A stretch of 64,000 nucleotides of DNA from Ralstonia pickettii. GTDB taxonomy: Bacteria > Pseudomonadota > Gammaproteobacteria > Burkholderiales > Burkholderiaceae. Below the pieces are notes generated by a model that saw only the letters and a list, made by a program, of their open reading frames with translations, was not told the DNA's origin and made no database searches. The position numbers were made by a program, and so were the translations under genes. Position 1 is the first letter of the stretch, and every line of letters starts with the position of its first letter. This document shows positions 25,460 to 34,422 of this stretch, in pieces. The stretch lies in the NCBI RefSeq assembly GCF_030582395.1, contig NZ_CP104382.1, forward strand, positions 1,240,001 to 1,304,000, read 5' to 3'.

Positions 25460-27400
25460 TCAATTGACGGAAAAGGGAAATGGAAAGCGGCCGAGTACTT
25501 CACGCGCGGCGGCAATCGATGCGCAGGCGTTGAGCCTGACCGTCGCCATAAGCCCTCTGGATTTGTCTTCCGCCACTTCCAGAGCCTCAAAGGCGATACC
25601 CGCATCCTTGAGTGCTGCGGACAGGGCTTCACGCGTCTCCCGGTGTCTGAGTGCGGGCTTGAAGATCTTGCCCACGGCGGTCAGCGGCATCGTTTCAATG
25701 ATGTTGACCTGCCGGGGCAGCGCTGCACGCTCCGCAATTTCCGCCTTCAGGAGGGCCAGCAGATCGGCTTCCGTGGCAGACGCACCGGCACGCAGCTGCA
25801 CGTATGCCACGGGTAGTTCGCCTGCATGAACATCCGGGCGCCCGACCGCGGCGGCAATCTGCACCGCGGGGTGCCGATGCAGCGGCGCTTCGATGGTGAG
25901 CGGATCAATGTTGTGGCCGCCGCGAATGATCAGTTCCTTCTTGCGGCCGGTAAGCCAGAAGTAGCCCTGTTCATCCTGCCGGGCCAGGTCGCCGGTATTG
26001 AGCCACCGCCGTCCATCGCCCGTATCGACCCACAGCCCCTCGTTCTGCGCGGCCTGGCGGTAGCCCGAAAACACGTTGGGGCCAGACACCACCAACACGC
26101 CCACCTCGTCTACAACGCAATCACGCAGGTATGCGCCGCCCTCGTCCAGCACCACGGTCTTCATCTGCTGCGCAGGAACGCGCAGGCCGATGGAGCCAAG
26201 ACGGCGCTCGCCCATCGGCGGGTTGACGCTGCTCACGCAGGTTGCTTCCGTCAGACCATAGCCTTCGAGAATCTTGATGCCAGTCTGCTCCTGGAAGCGG
26301 CGAAAGACTTCGACCGGCATGGGCGCGGCGCCGCAGAGGCCGTATTCGAGCGATCGCACATCGCGCTCGCCAACGGGCACCTGCAGCAGTGAAGCGTAGA
26401 GCGTCGGCACGCCGCTGAAGAAGTTCACGCGGTGGTGCTCAACGATCTCCCAGAAGCGCTGGATCACGCCGTCGCCGCGATAGCCTTGCGGCGTGCCAAG
26501 CACGACATGCGCGCCCCTGGAAAACGGCAGCAGCCCAGTCACCAGAACGCCATTCACGTGGAACAGCGGCAAGCCGCAAAACACCACCTTGCCGGGGCCG
26601 ATCCCGTCGCCTAGTACCTGTGCGGTGCTCCATGCGTTGGCGACTTCATTGCCATGCGTGCGCATCGCAATCTTCGGCAAGCCCGTGGTGCCGCCGGTGC
26701 AGAAGTACGACGACGCATCGTGTGCAGCAATGTGCCGTCGGCTGTTCAGGCCGTCTGCACGCTGCGCCTGGATGGCGCTGTTGAAATCGTGGATGCGCAC
26801 CGACATCGGGACGGCGCCATGCACGCCCTGCGGGCCCAGCAAGCGCAGCGCTTCGTTCCTTTGGATCTGCGCGGCACATTGCGCCGCGCCATGCACGCGG
26901 TCGGCCAGGTTCACCAGCACCAGGTGCCGCAGGCTCTTGATGGCGGGCAAGTGCGGCTGCAGCTTGACCCACGTATCGGTGCCGGGAAACGGTGCCAACG
27001 TGACCAACACCGACGCACCGGCGGCATTGAGCAGCTCGGCCAGCGCGGGCCCTTCGAGCAGCGGATTGAACGCCGCGACGATGCCGGCCGCCTGACCGCC
27101 CCAGATCACGAAATGCGTTTCCGGCAGGTTGGGCAGCACAAACGCAATCACGCTGTCTTTCTTGACACCGATGCTGTCGAAGAAATTGGCCGTCTGCGTG
27201 ACGCGCTCAAGAAGCGCCGCGTAGCTCCACGTCTGCGGAGTGCGGTGGTCATTGACGCTCAGAAAGAAGCTCAATGCCGGCGCCTGCGGATTCAAGCTGG
27301 CGCCGCGACGGATCATTTCGTATGTGCTCTGCGGAAGATCGGGCGGAAGACCCTGCCCTTCCACGGCTTCCACGTCTTGCAGGCTGGAAAAACCGGACAT
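25460..27400 (-). CDS. AMP-forming acyl-CoA synthetase
   Basis: 646 residues from the ATG at 27400 (GAGGAG upstream). An ANL-superfamily ligase: ATP-dependent adenylation of a carboxylic acid, then transfer to CoA. Motifs in order: CTGGTTGLPK (P-loop, about 235), GYGLTEAT (about 385), WLNTGDLARQDEQGYFWLTG (about 480), GRKKELI, and PLTAVGKIFKPALRH with the C-terminal Lys. About 100 residues after that point are an extension beyond the usual ligase end. It starts 5 bases after the stop of the fumarylacetoacetase-like gene, so it is the last gene of the aromatic operon and probably activates its acid product or substrate. The specific acid is unknown. Confidence 0.9.
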   Translation of the reverse strand: MSGFSSLQDVEAVEGQGLPPDLPQSTYEMIRRGASLNPQAPALSFFLSVNDHRTPQTWSYAALLERVTQTANFFDSIGVKKDSVIAFVLPNLPETHFVIWGGQAAGIVAAFNPLLEGPALAELLNAAGASVLVTLAPFPGTDTWVKLQPHLPAIKSLRHLVLVNLADRVHGAAQCAAQIQRNEALRLLGPQGVHGAVPMSVRIHDFNSAIQAQRADGLNSRRHIAAHDASSYFCTGGTTGLPKIAMRTHGNEVANAWSTAQVLGDGIGPGKVVFCGLPLFHVNGVLVTGLLPFSRGAHVVLGTPQGYRGDGVIQRFWEIVEHHRVNFFSGVPTLYASLLQVPVGERDVRSLEYGLCGAAPMPVEVFRRFQEQTGIKILEGYGLTEATCVSSVNPPMGERRLGSIGLRVPAQQMKTVVLDEGGAYLRDCVVDEVGVLVVSGPNVFSGYRQAAQNEGLWVDTGDGRRWLNTGDLARQDEQGYFWLTGRKKELIIRGGHNIDPLTIEAPLHRHPAVQIAAAVGRPDVHAGELPVAYVQLRAGASATEADLLALLKAEIAERAALPRQVNIIETMPLTAVGKIFKPALRHRETREALSAALKDAGIAFEALEVAEDKSRGLMATVRLNACASIAAAREVLGRFPFPFSVN

Positions 27401-27405
27401 GGCGC

Positions 27406-28359
27406 TTACTCCTCGGCAACGATGCGATTGCGCTGCATGCCCAGATCGATCCGTCCGTCCGACGAGTGGATGCGTGCTTCCACCACGTCGCCAGGCTTCA
27501 GGTATTGAGGGCGCGCCGCCTGCACTTTCAGGAACATCTCCCACTTCGCCTTCTCGGGCAGCATCGCGGCCATCTTCTGCTTGGTCGGCGAGGGAACCGA
27601 CAACGCGCAGCCCGCCGGCGTGCCGGTGGCCAGCAGATCTCCGGCTTCCAGGTCATGCACGCGGGACAGCTCGGTCAGCGTCTCGGCCGGCCCGTAGACG
27701 AGGTTGGCTGTCGTGTCGTTCTGCCGCAGCTTGTCGTTGACGGTCAGCTTGAGCTGCAGGCTCCTGAGCGCAGAGATCTCGCGCGGTTCCAGCAGCGTGA
27801 GCCACGGGCCGACCGGCCCGAACGTACGGAACGACTTGCCCTTGTAGAACTGCATCTGCGGAATCTGGACATCGCGCGCGGAATAGTCGTTCACGATCAC
27901 GGCGCCCGCCACGTATTCGTGCAGGTTGTCGTCTGTCACGTCGACTGGCCCGTGAATCGCCTGGCGCATCACGAGGCCAAGCTCGATCTCGTAATCGAGA
28001 AACTGCACGCGCTTCGGTTTGATCACGTCGCTGTCGGCCGGGACGATGCAGCTCGACGCCTTGGTGAAGATCATGTTGTACGTCTTCACGTCCGGGTCCA
28101 TGCCGGACTCGACCATGTGCTGGCGGTAGTTCGCGCCCTGGCAGATGAACTGCTGATTGCGCGTGACCGGGGACAGCAGCTTCACCGCCGACACCGACAG
28201 CGTTTCCCCACCCAACGCAGCCAGCCCTGCAAGCGTGCAATTGCGTACGAAGTCGCCCGTCGTGGCATAGCTGCCAGGCACGGGCGTAATGCGCGTATCG
28301 CGGATCACGCCCCATTGCGTCTGATCCTGGTATTCAAAGCGAACGATATTGATGGACAT
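27406..28359 (-). CDS. Fumarylacetoacetate hydrolase family protein
   Basis: 317 residues from the ATG at 28359; the ribosome site is weak and a start 57 bases earlier is possible. FAH-family enzymes hydrolyse or decarboxylate ring-fission products using a divalent metal. The metal-binding acidic residues are in FLDYEIELGLVM (about 125) and in VNDYSARDVQ (about 165), and the K-S-F-R-T-F-GPVGPW block and GDLLATGTPAGCA (about 255) are typical. It lies between the dioxygenase and the acyl-CoA synthetase in a tight operon, which fits hydrolysis of a meta-cleavage product. Confidence 0.9.
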   Translation of the reverse strand: MSINIVRFEYQDQTQWGVIRDTRITPVPGSYATTGDFVRNCTLAGLAALGGETLSVSAVKLLSPVTRNQQFICQGANYRQHMVESGMDPDVKTYNMIFTKASSCIVPADSDVIKPKRVQFLDYEIELGLVMRQAIHGPVDVTDDNLHEYVAGAVIVNDYSARDVQIPQMQFYKGKSFRTFGPVGPWLTLLEPREISALRSLQLKLTVNDKLRQNDTTANLVYGPAETLTELSRVHDLEAGDLLATGTPAGCALSVPSPTKQKMAAMLPEKAKWEMFLKVQAARPQYLKPGDVVEARIHSSDGRIDLGMQRNRIVAEE

Positions 28360-28408
28360 GGCGAAAAATGCGTTTGATGGATAACGGCAGACGGCGCGTT
28401 GCGCTGCC

Positions 28409-29479
28409 TCAGGCAAAGATCCGGGCGAGCGTTGCCAGCTTGCGAAGCGTCAGGTCGGGGCTGCGCCGCAGGTTCCGGATAAGGGCTGCCACGGCTGCCG
28501 GCGTCAGCTTCGGCTTGGTGAAGCTGGCCGGCATGGTCTGGCCCCACTGCGACATGGCCTCGCGGCTCACGGGATGAATGCCGGTCGGCTGATCTGCGGT
28601 GAAGAGGTCACCGTCGCAGTAGTGCTCGTGCTTGTCGCCCCACGGGTCTTGCCAGTAATCGAAAATCTGGCTTCCGAGAATGTGCCGCCCCAGCCCCCAG
28701 GCGTGCTTCCACCCCTGTTCGCGCAGCATGCGGTGCCCCATGCCGACGGCATCGGCGTCGATCAGCTCGAAGGCGCTGTGGCTGTACTTCGAAACAAACC
28801 CCTGAGCCAGCGCGAGCGTGTGGTGATCGGCCGGCGTGTCGCCCAAATCCAGCCGCATGAATGCAACCGCAGGGGAGCCGTCCGGCAACACCTGCACGTC
28901 GCTCGGTATGAAACCGAAATGCTGCGTGTACCACGCGCAGGTGGCCTGAAAATCTGCAAGCTCCAGGACAACGTGCCCGAGGCGAATCACCTCGGGTGTG
29001 CTCACGGGCGGCCGTTGCGTTTCGTTGATGCGCAAGGGGGCATCCACTGAGTTGAACGGCAACGGTGAACGGTGCGGCAGCTCGGCTGCGGGCGCCTGGC
29101 CGGCAATGGCGTCTACGCGGAACCCGGACGGATCAACAAGCCGCACGCGCTCGCCACCGCCCGGCCACGCCGATGGCTCCACCGACGATGCCCCGGGCAG
29201 TTTCGCCAGGGCATCCAACGCTGTGCGTCCGGCAACCTGCAACCCGAAGCCGGCAAACGCGGCTTTTGGCGCCTTGCGCACGACATAGCAGAACGGCGCC
29301 GCGCCGGTTCCGCGCAAGAGCAATGTCGCCTCATCGCGCCGCACCGTCACGAGACCAAAGTCATTGAGGAACCGCTCGGCGCGTTCGAGATCGGGCCGAT
29401 CGAACATCAGGTAGGCGAGCGCCAACGCCTTTGTCGTCGGTTGGGGATGACGAGCGGGCTGTGCTGTGGTGAGTTTCAT
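28409..29479 (-). CDS. VOC-superfamily extradiol-type ring-cleavage dioxygenase
   Basis: 356 residues from the ATG at 29479. Two vicinal-oxygen-chelate modules: N-terminal (about 20-125) and catalytic C-terminal (about 155-300). The three type I extradiol iron ligands are readable as His in RLGHVVLEL, His in DHHTLALAQ, and Glu in DKHEHYCDGD, so it is probably an active Fe(II) enzyme cleaving a catechol-like ring. It starts 10 bases after the stop of the FAD monooxygenase, consistent with cleaving that enzyme's diol product. The C-terminal 45 residues are basic. The substrate is not known. Confidence 0.88.
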   Translation of the reverse strand: MKLTTAQPARHPQPTTKALALAYLMFDRPDLERAERFLNDFGLVTVRRDEATLLLRGTGAAPFCYVVRKAPKAAFAGFGLQVAGRTALDALAKLPGASSVEPSAWPGGGERVRLVDPSGFRVDAIAGQAPAAELPHRSPLPFNSVDAPLRINETQRPPVSTPEVIRLGHVVLELADFQATCAWYTQHFGFIPSDVQVLPDGSPAVAFMRLDLGDTPADHHTLALAQGFVSKYSHSAFELIDADAVGMGHRMLREQGWKHAWGLGRHILGSQIFDYWQDPWGDKHEHYCDGDLFTADQPTGIHPVSREAMSQWGQTMPASFTKPKLTPAAVAALIRNLRRSPDLTLRKLATLARIFA

Positions 29480-29489
29480 GGCAAGACAC

Positions 29490-31178
29490 TCAGGCGGATT
29501 GAACGGCGGCGGCAGTGGCGGGCTCTGGCTCGGGACGGGCACCGAGCATCGCCAGGCTCTCGCTGACGAGGCGGTCAGCATCGGCGGCTGGCCCGTCATG
29601 GACGACCGTGCGGTCCGGGCGCACGACGGCGGCCCAGCCAACGGGCACCGCATCGGGAAGGAACGTGCCGTTGAGGTCTTCCCAAACGCCGGGCACGTCA
29701 CGGTGCAACGGCTGCCCACGATGCGCGATCCGAGCGAACGTACCGCCCAGGCGTTCGAATGCGGCTGCCGTTGCGGGCGCCAGCGACGCGCGGGCGTCGC
29801 ATCCGAAACTGACAAGCGTGTATCCGTGGCCGAACACGTCGTCGCTCAGGCGCGTCTGCCCTTGCGCATTCCTGACCCAGCCCTGCTGAATCACTCCGCC
29901 GCGCGTCAGCTTGGTTGACGAGCATCCTTTGACAAACAGGCCGGTCTTGAACGCGTTCTTCGGCTTGATGCGCAGTTCCTCGAACTGCGAGCGCAGGCCG
30001 GGCACCAGCCGGGTCAAGCGCATCACGCCGTGCGTCAACAGCGCGATCGGGGCGCTGCGCGGCATCACCAGCTTGCCCATGAATCGCGCGAGATTGATCA
30101 TGGCTTTCGCGTGCGGGCGGCGCTCCTCGTCGTAGGTGTCGAGTATCCGAGCGTCCGCCCGCCCCTGAAGCACCCAGGCCAGCTTCCAGCTCAGGTTGGC
30201 GGCGTCCCGCAGTCCGGCAACCAGCCCCTGGCCGACAAACGGTGGCGTGATGTGAGCCGCATCGCCCACGAGGAAAACCCGCCCAACGCTGAACCGGTCG
30301 ACGGTTCTGGCATGGAAGCGATACACCGCCTTGCGCTCGATCGTGATGCTGTCAACGTCCGTCCACGGTGCGAGCAACTGGCGAATGCGGCTGTCCGACT
30401 CCATCTCTTCGCGGCTCTCGCCCGGCTGAAGCATGAACTCCCAGCGCTCGCGCGCACCGGGGGCGACCATGTGCGGCGTGGGACGCCGGTGATCGCAGAG
30501 GAATTCAACGTGGTCGATCGGCTTGGGAACATGTCGCGCGTCGACAATGAGCCAATCCTCGGCATACGTCGTGCCCCTGAATTCCTGGCCGATCAGGTGC
30601 CGCACGAGCGAACTCGCACCGTCTGCGCCCACCAAATAGCGGGCGCGGACCCGACGCACCTGCCCGCGTCCGACATCCAACGAGGCCAGTACCCCATCCG
30701 GCAGATTCGTCAGACTGAGCAGCGTGGTGCCGAGCGCGACATGCACATTGCCATGTGCCGCCAGACGGGCGCGCAGGCAGCGCTCCAGATCGGGCTGATA
30801 GAACGTGACGAGCTTCGGATGACCGTCCAGGCTGCCTAGCGTGTTGACCCGCCCGAATTCGCCCAGCCAGGGCGAATGCATGCGGACATGCGGAATGGCC
30901 ACCGTTTCGAAATCGCTTTCCCCGATGCCGGCCAACTGCAGGATTCGCAAGGCCTCGTTATCCAGCGCGATGGCACGCGGGGCCATGTAGATATCTGGCG
31001 CCTTGTCGATCGCCATCACGCTTACGCCCTCGCGCGCCAGCAGATGGGCCACCATCGCTCCGACCGGGCCGAGCCCCACGACCAGAACATCCACCTGAGA
31101 TGGCAACGCGCCTGCCGCCTGGGGGCGCGCATCCTCTGCCACGCGTGAACTGGCACGCGTATGTGCATTTGTCTCCAC
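29490..31178 (-). CDS. FAD-dependent aromatic hydroxylase (MhpA-like)
   Basis: 562 residues. A class A flavoprotein monooxygenase that should hydroxylate a phenolic ring with NAD(P)H and O2. Motifs: GLGPVGAMVAHLLAREG (FAD ADP-binding, about 35), PRAIALDNEALRI (as in MhpA-type enzymes, about 67), VGADGASSLVR (DG motif, about 180) and FLVGDAAHITPPFVGQGL (GD motif, about 300). The start has GGAG six bases upstream. It is the first gene of the catabolic operon and diverges from a TetR gene, with 138 bases and a shared operator-like palindrome between them. 3-(3-hydroxyphenyl)propionate or a related phenol is possible, not established. Confidence 0.9.
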   Translation of the reverse strand: METNAHTRASSRVAEDARPQAAGALPSQVDVLVVGLGPVGAMVAHLLAREGVSVMAIDKAPDIYMAPRAIALDNEALRILQLAGIGESDFETVAIPHVRMHSPWLGEFGRVNTLGSLDGHPKLVTFYQPDLERCLRARLAAHGNVHVALGTTLLSLTNLPDGVLASLDVGRGQVRRVRARYLVGADGASSLVRHLIGQEFRGTTYAEDWLIVDARHVPKPIDHVEFLCDHRRPTPHMVAPGARERWEFMLQPGESREEMESDSRIRQLLAPWTDVDSITIERKAVYRFHARTVDRFSVGRVFLVGDAAHITPPFVGQGLVAGLRDAANLSWKLAWVLQGRADARILDTYDEERRPHAKAMINLARFMGKLVMPRSAPIALLTHGVMRLTRLVPGLRSQFEELRIKPKNAFKTGLFVKGCSSTKLTRGGVIQQGWVRNAQGQTRLSDDVFGHGYTLVSFGCDARASLAPATAAAFERLGGTFARIAHRGQPLHRDVPGVWEDLNGTFLPDAVPVGWAAVVRPDRTVVHDGPAADADRLVSESLAMLGARPEPEPATAAAVQSA

Positions 31179-31242
31179 CGCTACTCCATTTCTTGGTCTA
31201 CGTCTCAGTCAGGCTTCTTTCGCCCTTTTTTTGACATTAAAG

Positions 31243-31270
31243 TCATCGCTGATGATTTTGTCAATATCGA
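31243..31270. promoter_or_regulatory. TetR operator-like element, copy 1
   Basis: Core CTGATGATTTTGTCAA in the divergent region between the FAD hydroxylase and its TetR gene. It matches copies 2 and 3 (41922 and 44930) in the core TGATRA-N2-TTGTCAA and shares the 5' flank GACATTAAA with copy 2. Its own dyad symmetry is poor outside the core. It is probably the binding site of the adjacent TetR regulator. Confidence 0.65.
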
Positions 31271-31316
31271 CATTCGAATCTATAATTCCGGCCACGACAA
31301 GGACCACCAGACCATC

Positions 31317-32072
31317 ATGGCCACCACCGAGACACGCCGAACTCCGAAGCGCTCCGTTGCGAAGACGCCCACTCCTGCGGCGCCCGCCGCTGACGAACGC
31401 GAGCCCCGTGGCGCACGGCGCAAACGGGAAACGCGCGCGCGCTTGCTGGATGCCGCGCTTCGGCTCATGGCTGAACGGGGCATGGAGGGCGTTGCCATCA
31501 ACGAGATCACCGAGGCGGCGGACGTTGGTTTCGGGTCGTTCTACAACCACTTCGAGTCGAAAGAAGCCATCTACGCCGCGCTGGTAAGCGCGGTGTTCGA
31601 CGAGTTCGCCGATTCGCTCGACAAGGTGACGGAAGGGCTATCCGACGCGGCCGAGATCATTTCGGTATCGGTACGGCATACGTTGGTCCGGGCGCGGCGC
31701 GAGCCTGTGTGGGGCCGCTTTCTCATTCGCGAGGGCTTCTCGGCGCGCGTGCTGACACACGGCCTGGGCCAGCGCTTGCTGCGCGATATCGAGCGCGGCA
31801 TCGCGGCAAAACGGTTTGTCCTGGCGGATCCGTTCATTACCTTTCTGTCAGTCGGCGGCACCGTGCTGACCGCAATCTCGGCGGAACTCAACTTCTTGGC
31901 GCCCGATGCGCCGGCCGCCAACATCGTCAAAGAGTTGGGGTTTTCAGGGGAGCACTTCCCCGAACGTACGGCGGCTGCGCTGCTCCAGACGCTAGGGATC
32001 AAACGCGCGGAAGCCGAAAAAGTGGCGGCCCGGCCGCTGCCCGTTGTGGAGATGGCAGACAGCGCAAGCTGA
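31317..32072 (+). CDS. TetR-family regulator of the aromatic operon (paralogue 1)
   Basis: 251 residues from the ATG at 31317. After a basic, Pro/Thr-rich N-terminal tail of about 45 residues comes a TetR helix-turn-helix (about 47-93) with AINEITEAADVGFGSFYNHF. The remaining ligand-binding domain is alpha-helical. It is strikingly similar to the TetR at 41971: RARLL, VAINEITEAADVGFGSFYNH, EPVWGR and KRFV are identical blocks. It is divergent from the hydroxylase operon and converges on pqiC. It probably represses the operon until an aromatic ligand binds; this is inferred from family and layout. Confidence 0.9.
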   Translation: MATTETRRTPKRSVAKTPTPAAPAADEREPRGARRKRETRARLLDAALRLMAERGMEGVAINEITEAADVGFGSFYNHFESKEAIYAALVSAVFDEFADSLDKVTEGLSDAAEIISVSVRHTLVRARREPVWGRFLIREGFSARVLTHGLGQRLLRDIERGIAAKRFVLADPFITFLSVGGTVLTAISAELNFLAPDAPAANIVKELGFSGEHFPERTAAALLQTLGIKRAEAEKVAARPLPVVEMADSAS

Positions 32073-32114
32073 TTTGACCGCCCGCGTTGGCGCGCAGGCG
32101 TGTATGCGGCAATC

Positions 32115-32783
32115 TCACGGGGCGGCGGCGCTGACCGCCGGATCCAGGCAACCGGGCATCGGACGCACCACCTGAGACGGTGCAGCAGTGTGAGCCAGCA
32201 GGGCCGTGGCTATCTGTGAAGCCAGCGCTTTCAGCGCGCGTCGATGGCCTTGGACCACGCCTTCGATACCGGGGGATACGTCCTCCCGAACGACGCTGCG
32301 GCAAGTCAGCACCTCACGGTCTTCCATAGTGCGAATCGACCAGACGGCATCGATCAGGACATGCGAGCCGCGCCACGCATCAAACCGCTTTATATCGACG
32401 GCCACGCGGTATGCTGGCCGTCTGCCATCGTATGGAAGGCCGTGCAGGTCGATCGCGCCGGTCTGCAATGCCAGCCCGGACGACAGCGCCCCACGAATCT
32501 CATCTGCCACAGGCGAAGCCCAGCGGTCCATTTCCAGGACGTCCACCTGACCTGACCCGGCCTGGACGATCAGACGCCTGCCCGCCACCGACGGCGGCAC
32601 ACGCACCGGCAGCACATCCACCAGGAACGCTTGCACAGGGGCCTGTGCCCGCGCTGCCGCCGCAACGCCATCGGCGGCCACCAGGCTATGGAAGCGCGCC
32701 GGCGGCGAGGTGCAAGCCGTCAGCGCCGCGCTGACAACCGCGCCAGCAAGCACGCGGCCAATCGGGGAACGGAACAACTTCAC
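32115..32783 (-). CDS. pqiC: PqiC-type outer-membrane lipoprotein
   Basis: 222 residues. Lipoprotein signal with lipobox ALTAC (Cys about 24). The rest is the ABC-auxiliary/PqiC (DUF330) fold: FLVDVLPVRVPPSVAGRRLI and EMDRWASPVADEI. In E. coli PqiC anchors the PqiB tunnel at the outer membrane in lipid transport and membrane maintenance. The ATG overlaps the pqiB stop (ATGA), so the two are translationally coupled. It is the last gene of the long RND-Pqi run and converges on TetR paralogue 1. The C-terminal 20 residues are Pro/Ala-rich. Confidence 0.9.
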   Translation of the reverse strand: MKLFRSPIGRVLAGAVVSAALTACTSPPARFHSLVAADGVAAAARAQAPVQAFLVDVLPVRVPPSVAGRRLIVQAGSGQVDVLEMDRWASPVADEIRGALSSGLALQTGAIDLHGLPYDGRRPAYRVAVDIKRFDAWRGSHVLIDAVWSIRTMEDREVLTCRSVVREDVSPGIEGVVQGHRRALKALASQIATALLAHTAAPSQVVRPMPGCLDPAVSAAAP

Positions 32784-34375
32784 CGCGCATCTCCTTTCTT
32801 GCCAAACAGCAGCGACTCCGGGTGGCGCTCCAGGTAGTCCGTCAGCGCATTGAGCGATTGAAGCGTGCGCGTCAATTCCTGCATTGCCTCGTGCACATCC
32901 GACTGGAGCGGCGAGTCCTGTCGCAAGGTTGCCTGCGCTGCGTTGAAGGTCTGCTGCGCGGATGCCAGCGTGTCGCGCGCCTGCGGCACCACGTCTGTAT
33001 CGAGATGACCGAACAGCCGGTTCGCGTTTTCGAGCGTGCCATTCAGGTTGTTGCCAATCTTGTCAAACGGCACCTGGTTGAGTTTCTTCGCGATGTCGGC
33101 AAGCTGCACCTGCAGTTCATCCAGCGAATTCGGCACGGTCGGCAGCTCCACCGGCGACCGGTGCACATCGACCGTCGCACGCGGCGCCTTGGGGAACATA
33201 TCAAGCGCAACGTACAGCTGTCCGGTCAGGAGGTTGCCCATGCGGAGTTGCCCGCGCAAACCCTGCATGACCAAGTGCTGCAGCAGCTCATGGCCGCCCG
33301 GCGTGTCCGGCGCAGGAAGCGACGTGTTGGTGCGCCGGCTGAGCCGCGATGGATATAGCGCCATGGTGACGCGCATGCTGAACGTTTTGCCCGTCTCGTC
33401 ATATTCGATGCCGATATCGGTGACGTTGCCCAGTGCAATGCCGCGCAAATCCACAGGCGCACCCACAGACAGACCGCGCAGCGACTGGTTGAATCGCATG
33501 ACCACAGTCAGCGGCGCGCCGTCGGGCTCGCGCATTGCGTCCGATTCATCGGACGCCAGCGAGAACACCGCGCTGTCCGGGGGCGGCGGCCCATCCGGCT
33601 GGCCTTGGGGCGTCTGGAACGCCAGCCCGCCAACGATGACGGTGGCCAGCGATTGCGTATTCAGCTTCAGGCCGCTGGAATCGAGCCGGAGGTCGACCCC
33701 GCTGGCATGCCACCAGCGCGTGTTGGTCCCGACGTATTTGTCGTAGGGTGCGTTGACGAAGACTTTCACCTGCACGCCCGCGCCCTGCTTGTCCAACGCA
33801 AAGCCCACCACTTGCCCCACTTGCAGGTGGCGATAGAAGACCGGCGCACCGATATCGACGGAACCGAGCGAGTCGCCGTGCAGCGAGAACTGGCGCCCCT
33901 GCTGATCCGTGGTGACGGAAGGCGGACTCTCCAGCCCCACGAACTGGGTCTGGCTGTCTTTGGAGCGCCCGATATCCACGCCGATATACGCGCCGGAAAG
34001 CAACGTGCCCAGCCCGGATATGCCGCTCGCGCCCACGCGCGGTCGGACCACCCAAAACCGGGTGTCCTTGGCCGCAAAGCGCTCGGCTTCGCGCGCCAGC
34101 TGGATCTTCACCGTCACGCGCTTCAGATCCGGTGTGAGCGAGATGGCTTGTATCGTGCCGATCTCGACGTCCTTGTACTTCACCTTTGTCTTGCCTGCCT
34201 CAAGGCCCTCGGCATTGGAAAAGGTGACGGTCACGACAGGGCCTTTCTCGGCGATGGTCTTGGCGACCAGCGCAAGCCCGATCAACGCCGCGATCAGCGG
34301 CACGAGCCACACAATGGAAGGAAGCCAACGCCGTGGAGGCGTGATTTCGGGAAGAGGTAGATCGATAGGACGCAT
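32780..34375 (-). CDS. pqiB: PqiB-type MCE-domain intermembrane transport protein
   Basis: 531 residues. One N-terminal transmembrane helix (about 18-38, WLPSIVWLVPLIAALIGLAL) followed by three MCE domains (about 45-135, 160-250 and 285-390) and a long C-terminal helical stretch (about 400-520). PqiB hexamers form a periplasmic tunnel between inner-membrane PqiA and outer-membrane PqiC. The first MCE domain starts VTVTFSNAEGLEAGKTKVKY. It follows pqiA by 47 bases and overlaps pqiC by four. The length and domain number fit PqiB rather than the seven-MCE YebT/LetB. Confidence 0.93.
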   Translation of the reverse strand: MRPIDLPLPEITPPRRWLPSIVWLVPLIAALIGLALVAKTIAEKGPVVTVTFSNAEGLEAGKTKVKYKDVEIGTIQAISLTPDLKRVTVKIQLAREAERFAAKDTRFWVVRPRVGASGISGLGTLLSGAYIGVDIGRSKDSQTQFVGLESPPSVTTDQQGRQFSLHGDSLGSVDIGAPVFYRHLQVGQVVGFALDKQGAGVQVKVFVNAPYDKYVGTNTRWWHASGVDLRLDSSGLKLNTQSLATVIVGGLAFQTPQGQPDGPPPPDSAVFSLASDESDAMREPDGAPLTVVMRFNQSLRGLSVGAPVDLRGIALGNVTDIGIEYDETGKTFSMRVTMALYPSRLSRRTNTSLPAPDTPGGHELLQHLVMQGLRGQLRMGNLLTGQLYVALDMFPKAPRATVDVHRSPVELPTVPNSLDELQVQLADIAKKLNQVPFDKIGNNLNGTLENANRLFGHLDTDVVPQARDTLASAQQTFNAAQATLRQDSPLQSDVHEAMQELTRTLQSLNALTDYLERHPESLLFGKKGDAR

Positions 34376-34422
34376 TGCTTACAAGGAAGAGAAGGCGGAC
34401 GGACGGTGTGCGCGAGACCCGC